Source: Rhodanobacter sp. DHB23
Lineage (GTDB): Bacteria > Pseudomonadota > Gammaproteobacteria > Xanthomonadales > Rhodanobacteraceae
Assembly: GCF_014842975.1 (NCBI RefSeq)
Contig: NZ_JACYXK010000026.1
Span: 124,001-188,000 of the forward strand
Length of the DNA stretch: 64,000 nucleotides
Direction of reading: 5' to 3'
The notes under the pieces were generated by a model that did not search any database, was not told the DNA's origin, and worked only from the letters and a program-made list of their open reading frames with translations. The position numbers and the translations under genes were made by a program. This document shows positions 53,014 to 60,037 of this stretch, one piece after another; positions within the stretch are counted from its first letter, which is position 1, and each line of letters begins with the position of its first letter.

Positions 53014-53958
53014 TCAAGGCGAGCCGAAGCCGCCCGCCACGCCCTTGCTGGCATAGGCCACCGCGTCATGCGGATGCAGGCTCTCCTGATGCTCCACGCG
53101 CACGTGGAAATCGGCGAGGCGTTCGTCGGCGTCGAGCGCAAGCTGGATGCGCCGGGCCGCGTCTTCGCAGAACATCAGGTTGCCGCCGTTGGCGAGCGCG
53201 AAGGCCTGTTCGTCCTCGCGCTTCACCGCCGTCTGCACCGGCGTGCCCAAGGCATGTTCCACGCGATCCAGCGTGGCCATGAGGTCGAACGGCACGCCTT
53301 CCTTCAGCCGTACCAGCAGCCGCGCCACGCTGCGCTGCGCGTGCGGCGTGGCGACGATGCCGCGCTCGCTGCCCAGCCATGCCAGCACGGCGGCGTGGTC
53401 GACCGGCCCGGCCGCGTCGAAGTCACGTGCGAACTGCTCCTGGATCAACTGGCGCGAGAGCGCGGCGGAAGCCGGGCACGTGGAGGAATAGACCACCTCG
53501 GTGCCCAGCTCCAGCCGGAACCCCTCCGGCCCGAGGCTCGCCTCGACCGACACGGGGTAACTGCGCCAGCCACTGTGCGCGCTGCGCAGGGCGCTGCGGC
53601 GCACCAGCGCGTCGAAACGGATGCTGAGGCGGGCGCGGTCGGACAATTCGCCGTGCGACTCGAGGAAGGCGCGCAGCAGGCCCTCCAGTACCGCCGCGCT
53701 GAGCGGCTGCGCGCCCAGGTGATGGTCGACCAGCAGGTACAGCCGCGACATGTGGATGCCGCGCTTGTCGGGCTGCACGAGATTGACGAAGGCGCCGACC
53801 TGCGCGCTGGCGCGCTGCACCTCGCCGTCGCCGGCATCGAAGCGCACCGGCACCTCGATGCCGTCCATGCCCACCCAGTCCAGCGCGCCACGCAGATGCG
53901 GCTGCGCCTGGGCGGCGACGTCGGGCATCAGGCGGCTGGTGTTCTCGTGGCTGTGCAT
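53014..53958 (-). CDS. folE2: GTP cyclohydrolase FolE2
   Basis: 314-residue type IB GTP cyclohydrolase, the first enzyme of folate and pterin synthesis, in a form that does not require zinc. Family blocks are DKRGIHMSRLY near residue 65, the metal-binding cysteine in YSSTCPASAALS, and the C-terminal VEHQESLHPHDAVAYA. FolE2 enzymes use other divalent metals and often stand in when zinc is scarce. ATG at 53958 starts MHSHENTSRLMPDV. No Zur box is obvious in the 80 bp upstream. Confidence 0.93.
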   Translation of the reverse strand: MHSHENTSRLMPDVAAQAQPHLRGALDWVGMDGIEVPVRFDAGDGEVQRASAQVGAFVNLVQPDKRGIHMSRLYLLVDHHLGAQPLSAAVLEGLLRAFLESHGELSDRARLSIRFDALVRRSALRSAHSGWRSYPVSVEASLGPEGFRLELGTEVVYSSTCPASAALSRQLIQEQFARDFDAAGPVDHAAVLAWLGSERGIVATPHAQRSVARLLVRLKEGVPFDLMATLDRVEHALGTPVQTAVKREDEQAFALANGGNLMFCEDAARRIQLALDADERLADFHVRVEHQESLHPHDAVAYASKGVAGGFGSP

Positions 53959-54037
53959 GGGCGTACTCGTGGCGCGGAGTCGTCTATTTTGGGCCGGTCT
54001 GGCGCATTGCAACAGGCGGCAGCGGGAAACGCTGCGT

Positions 54038-54892
54038 TCAATCGGCCACGGCCGTCCGCCAGCGACGCGCCGCCCGCCATGCGGCAAAGGTGGCGCCGAA
54101 ACCGCCCTGCCCGCCCTGCTGCAACACGGCCAACGGATCGTCCGCGCCACGCGCGCGGCGCAACAGGCGCCCGGCCTCGCGCGACTCCAGTGCGCGGAAC
54201 ACGCTGAGCGGCCCGGGCAACCGCGCCGCCTCGCGCCAGCCCGACTGCAGGTCGGCCAGTTGTGCCTCGATCGCCTCGTCGCGCGCCGCGCTGCGCTGGC
54301 GCAAGGCGCCGCGGGCGAGGCCGTAACGGGCCAGCCGCGCCATCGGCAATGGCAGGCGGTCGCGCTCGGCGTCGTCTTGCAGCCGGCGCAGCGCATGCAA
54401 CAGATGGGCGAGCGCGGCCACGCGCGCGGCGCGCTCCGCTGCCGCGCCCTCGCCGTACCACCAGGCGGTTTCCAGTGCCGCCAACGCACCGTGCAACGAG
54501 CCGGCGGCGGCGACCTGGGCCGGGAAATCCGCCGCCGTGCCCTCTTCCAGTTGCGCCATCGCGGCCAGCACCGGCGCCAGCCAGCGCTCGGTGGCAATGG
54601 CATGCGCACGCTCGTCGTCGAACAGCACCTGGGTCAAGGGATGGCGGCCGCCACTGGCGGCGGCGCCGGACAATTCCTCGGCCCACCAGTTGAGCTTGCC
54701 CAGCGCCACGTGCGGCTCGCGGATGCCGTAGGCGGCGGCGAGCAGCTCCTGCTCCAGCGCGGCCAGCGCGACGTGGCCCGGGTACTTCGCCGGATCGACG
54801 AAGGCCAGCGCCATGCGCTGCGCCGGTTGCACCGCCAGCCACTTGTCGACGTAGCTCTGCAGCGCGCCGTGCGGGATCGCCGGCCCGCTCAC
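54038..54892 (-). CDS. Squalene/phytoene synthase-like protein with degenerate active site
   Basis: 284 residues with an all-helical prenyl-synthase fold (LGKLNWWAEELSG in the first motif position, HALRRLQDDAERDRLPLP in the second). The Asp-rich DxxxD motifs that bind Mg-diphosphate are not intact, so it may not be a catalytic squalene synthase. A comparable situation exists in the complex I assembly factor NDUFAF6. GTG at 54892 overlaps the gph stop (GTGA) and has AGGTGG upstream. It shares the ubiG-gph operon; role unknown. Confidence 0.7.
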   Translation of the reverse strand: MSGPAIPHGALQSYVDKWLAVQPAQRMALAFVDPAKYPGHVALAALEQELLAAAYGIREPHVALGKLNWWAEELSGAAASGGRHPLTQVLFDDERAHAIATERWLAPVLAAMAQLEEGTAADFPAQVAAAGSLHGALAALETAWWYGEGAAAERAARVAALAHLLHALRRLQDDAERDRLPLPMARLARYGLARGALRQRSAARDEAIEAQLADLQSGWREAARLPGPLSVFRALESREAGRLLRRARGADDPLAVLQQGGQGGFGATFAAWRAARRWRTAVAD

Positions 54893-55563
54893 GCGGCCAC
54901 CTGCAATCCCAGCAGTTCGGCCAGCTGGCGCGGGTGGTCGACCACCGCGTCGGCGCCCCAGCCGTCCGGGTCGCCGCCATCGAGGTAACCCCAGCGCACC
55001 GCCACCGTGTACAGGCCGGCGGCGCGCCCGGCCTCGACGTCGCGCGCATCGTCGCCCACGAACACGCAGCGCGCGGGTTCGGCCCGGGCATGCTCGCAGG
55101 CCAACAATACCGGCTCCGGGTCGGGCTTCTTCACCGGCAGGGTGTCGCCGCAGACCACCGCGCTGGCGCGCAGGTCCCAGTCCATGCGGGCGATCAGCTC
55201 CTCGGTGAGGAAGCCGGGCTTGTTGGTGACGATGCCCCAGCGTTGCCCGCGCGCCTCGATGCCTTCCAGCAGCGGCGCGATACCGTCGAACGGCCGCGTA
55301 TGCGTGGCCAGCATGCCCTGGTAAAGCTCGAGATAGCGCGGCATGCGCGCGAGCAGGGCCGCGTCGTCCTCGTCGAAGGCGCAACGCAGGATCGCGCGGC
55401 TGCCGCGCGAGACCACCTCGCGCACCGCGGCGTAGTCCGGCGCGGGGGCGCCGGCTTCCGCGCAATAGGCCACCAGCGCGGCATGCAGGTCCGGCGCGCT
55501 GTCGAGCAGGGTGCCGTCGAGGTCGAACAGCACGGCTTCGATATCCGCAGGCAGGGGCTTCAC
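54889..55563 (-). CDS. gph: Phosphoglycolate phosphatase (HAD family)
   Basis: 224-residue HAD hydrolase: nucleophile motif VLFDLDGTLLDSAPD at residues 11-25, motif II IVTNKP, and motif III KKPDPEP with FVGDDARDV. It dephosphorylates 2-phosphoglycolate produced by DNA repair or metabolism. GTG at 55563 overlaps the ubiG stop (GTGA), and its own stop overlaps the next gene, so three genes are translationally chained. A ubiG-gph pair is common in proteobacteria. Confidence 0.92.
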   Translation of the reverse strand: MKPLPADIEAVLFDLDGTLLDSAPDLHAALVAYCAEAGAPAPDYAAVREVVSRGSRAILRCAFDEDDAALLARMPRYLELYQGMLATHTRPFDGIAPLLEGIEARGQRWGIVTNKPGFLTEELIARMDWDLRASAVVCGDTLPVKKPDPEPVLLACEHARAEPARCVFVGDDARDVEAGRAAGLYTVAVRWGYLDGGDPDGWGADAVVDHPRQLAELLGLQVAA

Positions 55564-56264
55564 GCCGGCTTCCTTGCGCAGAGGATGTAGTTCACCGCGG
55601 TGCGGCGGCTCAGCCACGCCTTGCGGTTGAGCGGGTTGTAGCCCAGGCCGCTGACGTCCTCCAGCTCCAGATCCTCGTTGCGCAGCAGGCGCGCCAGTTC
55701 GGAAGGCTTGAGGAACTGCGCGTAGTGGTGGGTGCCGCGCGGCAGCAGGCGCATCACGTATTCCGCCCCCAGGATGGCCGCGCCGAAGGCGGCCGGCGTG
55801 CGGTTGAGCGTGGACAGGAACAGGCGCCCGCCCGGCTTGAGCATGGCGGCGAGATCGTGCACCAGGGCCGCGGGATCGGGCACGTGCTCGATCAGCTCCA
55901 TGCAGCACACGGCGTCGAACGCCTCCGGTTCGGCCGCCGCGAGTTCCGCCGAGGATTGCTTGCGGTAGTCCACGGACAGGCCGGATTCGTGCAGGTGCAA
56001 GCGGGCGATGCCGATCACCTTGTCGCCCAGGTCGACGCCGGTGACTTGCGCTCCCGCGCGCGCCAGGGCCTCGCTGAGCAGGCCACCACCGCAGCCCACG
56101 TCGGCGACCTTCGCGCCACGCAGGTTCACGCGGGCGGCCACGTAGTCGGCACGCACGGGGTTGAGGTCGTGCAGCGGACGCGATTCGCCGTCCGGGTCCC
56201 ACCAGCGCGCGGCGAGCTGGTCGAAGCGGGCGATCTCGGCGGGACTGACGTTGGCGCTGGTCAT
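55560..56264 (-). CDS. ubiG: Ubiquinone biosynthesis O-methyltransferase
   Basis: 234-residue SAM methyltransferase doing both O-methylations in ubiquinone synthesis. The N-terminal FDQLAARWWDPDGESRPLHD and LNPVRADYV are UbiG hallmarks; the SAM loop is VADVGCGGGLLSEALA. It ends with SGLGYNPLNRKAWLS. ATG at 56264 is used; a GTG four codons upstream is possible. It heads the ubiG-gph-squalene-synthase-like unit and lies downstream of the YciI gene and repeat R4. Confidence 0.95.
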   Translation of the reverse strand: MTSANVSPAEIARFDQLAARWWDPDGESRPLHDLNPVRADYVAARVNLRGAKVADVGCGGGLLSEALARAGAQVTGVDLGDKVIGIARLHLHESGLSVDYRKQSSAELAAAEPEAFDAVCCMELIEHVPDPAALVHDLAAMLKPGGRLFLSTLNRTPAAFGAAILGAEYVMRLLPRGTHHYAQFLKPSELARLLRNEDLELEDVSGLGYNPLNRKAWLSRRTAVNYILCARKPA

Positions 56265-56293
56265 GTTCGAATCCACGGTGGGTCTATGAGTCT

Positions 56294-56357
56294 ATTGAAA
56301 AGTACGGCCACGGATGACCGCTTCCTGATCTTCGCGCTCATGGACGAGCGCAAAAGC
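56294..56357 (-). repeat. GCGGCCATCC repeat family, copy R4
   Basis: About 64 bp, TTGAAAAGTACGGCCACGGA then GATCTTCGCGCTCATGGACG, closely matching R3. It directly abuts the YciI stop codon at 56358. A short diverged relative may lie at about 56622-56660 in the next gap. Confidence 0.72.
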
Positions 56358-56609
56358 TCAAACCAGCCATTCATGCACCGTGATGTCCCAGCCGCCGCTG
56401 GTGTGCGCGGGATCGCGGTGGGCGATGGCCAGTGCCTCGGCCAGCGATTCGGCACGCAGCAGGTAGGCGCCGCCGCTCTTGTCGCCAAACGGGCCGCTCA
56501 TCTCGTTGCGCCCCTGCGTGCGCAGTTCGTCAAGGAATTGCCTGTGCAACGGTACCGCGGCCGGATCGAGTTGCGGCCGGCGCACGAGAAGCACGAGATA
56601 GCGGTTCAT
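56358..56609 (-). CDS. YciI-family protein
   Basis: 83-residue single YciI/ABM-fold domain. MNRYLVLLVRRPQ, a central HRQFLDELRTQG and the C-terminal HEWLV match the family; the characteristic histidine is in VPLHRQF. Function is unknown; members may be small enzymes. ATG at 56609 is the first start that begins family homology, and longer upstream frame is shadow sequence. It lies between an MTA/SAH-deaminase-like gene and ubiG. Confidence 0.8.
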   Translation of the reverse strand: MNRYLVLLVRRPQLDPAAVPLHRQFLDELRTQGRNEMSGPFGDKSGGAYLLRAESLAEALAIAHRDPAHTSGGWDITVHEWLV

Positions 56610-56653
56610 GGCGGAAGCCCGTTGAAAAATACCGCCCGAGACGGGCGCAAGGA

Positions 56654-57985
56654 TCAACTCCTCGCGATGCGTTCGCGCCAGGCGCGCGTGCGGGCAATGA
56701 TGGCGTCCACGTCCATGCCCACCAGTTCGCGCGCGGCCAGCTTGCGGCGGCCGGCGATCCACACGTCGCTGACCTGGTGGCGCCCCGCGGCATACGCCAG
56801 TTGCGAGGCCACATGGTACAGCGGCTGGGTTTCCAGGTCGGACAGCCGCACCGCGGCGAGGTCGGCCTGCTTGCCCGGCTCGATCGAGCCGATCTTCGCG
56901 TCCAGTCCCATCGCCTTCGCGCTGCCCAGCGTGGCCGCATGCAACGCGCTGGCGGCATCGAGCGCGGCTGCGTCCTGCGCCACGGCCTTGGCCAGCAGTG
57001 CGGCGGTGCGCAGTTCGCCGAACATGTCGAGGTCATTGTTGGACGCGCAGCCGTCGGTGCCGATGGCGAGGTTCACGCCTGCCTTGCGCAGCTTCTCCGC
57101 CGGGCAGAAGCCGGAGGCCAGCTTGAGGTTGGATTCCGGGCAGTGCACCACCGACACGCCGGCCTCGGCGCAGGCGGCGATCTCGCCGCCGGTGAGCTGG
57201 GTCATGTGCACGGCGATCAGGCGGTCGTTGACCAGGCCCAGCTTCTGCAGTCGCTGGAACGGGCGCAGGCCGCTCTTCCGCTTCTCTTCCTCGACCTCGT
57301 GCGCGGTCTCGTGCAGGTGCAGGTGCACCGGGATGTCGAGCTGGTCGGCCAGCACGCGGATGCGCGCGAAGCTTTCGTCGGAGACGGTGTACGGCGCGTG
57401 CGGCGCGAACGCGGTGCTGACCAGCGCGTCGCCGCGGAAGCTGTCGTGCACCTCGCTGGCGCGCTCGAAGTATTCGTCCTGCGACTTCGCCCACGCGGTG
57501 GGGAACTCGATCACCGGCAGGCCGACCACGGCGCGGAAGCCCAGCTTGCGGTAGGTGGCGCCGATGGCATCGGGGAAGAAGTAGTTCTCGTTGGCGCAGG
57601 TGGTGCCACCGCGCAGCATCTCTGCCACCGCCAGTTCCACGCCGTCGCGCACGAATTCCGGGCCGATCACCTTGGCCTCGGCCGGCCAGATGTGCTGCTG
57701 CAGCCAGACCATCAGCGGCAGGTCGTCGGCCAGGCCGCGCAGCAGGGTCATCGGGTTGTGCGTGTGGGCGTTGACCAGGCCGGGGATCAGGGCGTGTTCG
57801 GGCAGGAACACGGTCTCGCGTGGTGCGTAGGTGGTGCGCGCCTTGGCAATCGGCAACAAGGCGACGATATGGTCACCGCTGATCGCCACCGCATGGTCTT
57901 CCAGCACCACGCCATGCGGCTCCACCGGAACGACCCAGCGGGCTTCGATCAGCAGGTCGATGGGTTGGGGCTGGGTATCGCTCAT
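56654..57985 (-). CDS. Amidohydrolase, MTA/S-adenosylhomocysteine deaminase-like
   Basis: 443-residue TRZ/ATZ-type metal hydrolase. Metal ligands are in VNAHTHNPM (near residue 72), HLHLHETAHE, the VHMTQL block and GTDGCASNNDLDM. The SGFCPAEKLRKAGVNLA pattern matches 5'-methylthioadenosine/SAH deaminases (MtaD) of Xanthomonads and pseudomonads. Expected reaction: deamination of MTA or SAH. In related genomes the gene also neighbours ubiG, which produces SAH, so the pairing is sensible. The exact substrate is not proven by sequence. Confidence 0.87.
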   Translation of the reverse strand: MSDTQPQPIDLLIEARWVVPVEPHGVVLEDHAVAISGDHIVALLPIAKARTTYAPRETVFLPEHALIPGLVNAHTHNPMTLLRGLADDLPLMVWLQQHIWPAEAKVIGPEFVRDGVELAVAEMLRGGTTCANENYFFPDAIGATYRKLGFRAVVGLPVIEFPTAWAKSQDEYFERASEVHDSFRGDALVSTAFAPHAPYTVSDESFARIRVLADQLDIPVHLHLHETAHEVEEEKRKSGLRPFQRLQKLGLVNDRLIAVHMTQLTGGEIAACAEAGVSVVHCPESNLKLASGFCPAEKLRKAGVNLAIGTDGCASNNDLDMFGELRTAALLAKAVAQDAAALDAASALHAATLGSAKAMGLDAKIGSIEPGKQADLAAVRLSDLETQPLYHVASQLAYAAGRHQVSDVWIAGRRKLAARELVGMDVDAIIARTRAWRERIARS

Positions 57986-58056
57986 GCAGAACTCCAGTAA
58001 GCGGATAAGCGAAGGGCGGCCTACCTTGCGGCGCCGCCCCTCGGCTCGTCGTTTTG

Positions 58057-58167
58057 CCCGTCATTCCGGCGCAGGCCGGAATCCAGTGACTTTGTGCAGT
58101 CGTGCGAAGGGGCTTTGCGTGCTGCGCACGAGTGCTTCACTGGATCCCGGCTTTCGCCGGGATGACG
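58057..58167. repeat. Inverted pair of CGTCATCCCGGC repeats
   Basis: Left unit CCCGTCATTCCGGC with GCCGGAATCCAGTGA; right unit TCACTGGATCCCGGC with GCCGGGATGACG. Each is a hairpin and the two face each other, about 40 bp apart. The single copy at 27061-27094 is related. The pair fills the gap downstream of efp and upstream of the amidohydrolase on the minus strand. Confidence 0.82.
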
Positions 58168-58206
58168 AACCGGCAAAGGCGCGGGCTCAGCCCGCGCGCC
58201 GGTTCG

Positions 58207-58776
58207 TCACTTGCCGACGCGGCTGACGTATTCGCCGGTGCGGGTGTCGACCTTGATGGTTTCGTCCTGGCCCACGAACAGCGGCACGCGCACCACGGCG
58301 CCGGTTTCCAGCGTAGCCGGCTTGCCGCCGCCGCCGGAGGTGTCGCCGCGCACGCCGGGGTCGGTCTCGGTGATCTTCAGTTCGACGAAGTTCGGCGCCT
58401 GCACCGCGATGATCTCGCCGTTGAACAGGGTTACCACGCACTCTTCCTCGCCCTTCAGCCACTTGGCGGTGTCGCCGATACCTGCCTTGGAGGCCTGGTG
58501 CTGCTCGAAGCTCTCCTGGTGCATGAAGTGCCAGAACTCGCCGTCGGAGTACAGGTACTGCATGTCGGTGTCGGTGACGTCGGCGACCTCGAAGCTGTCG
58601 CTGGACTTCATCGTCTGCTCGGTGGTGCGGCCGGTCTTCAGGTTGCGGATGAAGATGCGGGTGAACGCCTGGCCCTTGCCGGGCTTGATGAACTCGGCTT
58701 CGGTGATGATCCACGGATCGTTGTTGTGAAGGATCTTCATGCCCTTCTTGACGTCGTTGAGACCAGCGGTGGCCAT
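58207..58776 (-). CDS. efp: Elongation factor P
   Basis: 189-residue three-domain EF-P that rescues ribosomes stalled at polyproline. The tip loop reads KPGKGQAF with Lys34, the residue that EpmA/EpmB beta-lysylate in E. coli. An insert GDTSGGGGK in domain II is longer than usual. ATG at 58776 has GGAG eight bases upstream. The epmB gene is divergent, 108 bp away, so the factor and its modifying enzyme share a promoter region; epmA is not in the window. Confidence 0.97.
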   Translation of the reverse strand: MATAGLNDVKKGMKILHNNDPWIITEAEFIKPGKGQAFTRIFIRNLKTGRTTEQTMKSSDSFEVADVTDTDMQYLYSDGEFWHFMHQESFEQHQASKAGIGDTAKWLKGEEECVVTLFNGEIIAVQAPNFVELKITETDPGVRGDTSGGGGKPATLETGAVVRVPLFVGQDETIKVDTRTGEYVSRVGK

Positions 58777-58884
58777 GCGATGAACTCCAAAGGTGAATGG
58801 TTCGGGTCCCGAGCGCCCCTCGTGCCGCAACGGCGGCTAAAATGGGCGGTTCGAGGGTCCGGTACGACCCGGACAAGGTCGCAC

Positions 58885-59907
58885 ATGATAACCGCAAGCC
58901 CCGGCGCACGCATTACAGAGGCTGCCGCCATGCCCGCCGGCGACTGGCGGCAGGCCTGGCGCGAAGCCGTCACCGATGCCGGCGAACTGCTCGCCCTGCT
59001 GGGCCTGTCGCCGCTTGCCGTGCGCCTGCCGCCTGCGGATGCCGGCTTCGCCCTGCGCGTGCCGCGCGGCTTCGTGGCCCGCATGCGCCATGGCGATGCG
59101 CGGGACCCGCTGCTGCTGCAGGTCCTGCCGCAACTGGCCGAGCTGGACGAGGTGCCGGGCTTCGTCACCGACGCGGTGGGCGACCTCGCCGCCCGCGAGG
59201 CGCAGGGCGTGCTGCACAAGTACCACGGCCGCGCCCTGCTGATCGCCAGCGGCAGTTGCGCGATCAACTGCCGCTACTGCTTCCGCCGGCATTTCCCCTA
59301 TGGCGAGGAAATGGCCGCGGCCGGCCAGTGGCGCAAGGCGCTGGAGCACCTGCGGCAGGATCCCGGCATCGGCGAACTGATCCTCTCCGGCGGCGACCCG
59401 CTGGCGCTGTCCACCGCCAAGCTGGAGGAGCTGTCGCGCGGCCTGGCCGACCTCCCGCACGTCGCCCGCCTGCGCATCCACACCCGGCTGCCGGTGGTGC
59501 TGCCCGAGCGCATCGACGACGCCTTCACGAACTGGCTCGCTACGCTGCCGCTGCAGAAGGTCGTGGTGCTGCACGCCAACCACGCCAACGAATTCGACGC
59601 CAGCGTGGATGCCGCCTGCGCCCGCCTGCGGGACGCCGGCGCCACCTTGCTCAACCAGTCGGTGCTGCTACGCGGAGTGAACGACGACGCCGGCGTGCTG
59701 GCCGCGCTGTCCGAGCGCCTGTTCGCCGCCGGCGTGCTGCCGTACTACCTGCACCAGCTCGACCGGGTGCAGGGCGCGGCGCATTTCGAGGTCGACGATG
59801 CCCGCGCGCTGGCGCTGCTCGATGCGCTGCGCGCGCGCCTGCCCGGCTACCTCGTGCCGAAACTGGTGCGCGAGGTGGGCGGCGATCCCTCGAAACGCCC
59901 GCTGTAG
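58885..59907 (+). CDS. epmB: EF-P (R)-beta-lysine 2,3-aminomutase
   Basis: 340-residue radical SAM/PLP enzyme converting lysine to beta-lysine for EF-P modification. The iron-sulfur motif CAINCRYC has cysteines 125, 129 and 132; ILSGGDPLALS is the SAM-binding block. LVPKLVREVGGDPSKRPL, near the PLP lysine, closes the chain. It lacks the long extra domain of clostridial lysine aminomutases. ATG at 58885 gives the family's usual length; a later ATG at 58930 is possible. It is divergent from efp. Confidence 0.94.
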   Translation: MITASPGARITEAAAMPAGDWRQAWREAVTDAGELLALLGLSPLAVRLPPADAGFALRVPRGFVARMRHGDARDPLLLQVLPQLAELDEVPGFVTDAVGDLAAREAQGVLHKYHGRALLIASGSCAINCRYCFRRHFPYGEEMAAAGQWRKALEHLRQDPGIGELILSGGDPLALSTAKLEELSRGLADLPHVARLRIHTRLPVVLPERIDDAFTNWLATLPLQKVVVLHANHANEFDASVDAACARLRDAGATLLNQSVLLRGVNDDAGVLAALSERLFAAGVLPYYLHQLDRVQGAAHFEVDDARALALLDALRARLPGYLVPKLVREVGGDPSKRPL

Positions 59908-60037
59908 ACCCCGTTGCACCCGCGCTCGTTGCATCCACGGCTGGCGGTTCCGGCGCCAATCCGCTAAAACCGCCCATGCGGGTCGTCTCGCGCGGGACGC
60001 GAACGACCACCACCAGCTTCTCGCGACGCCGACACCC

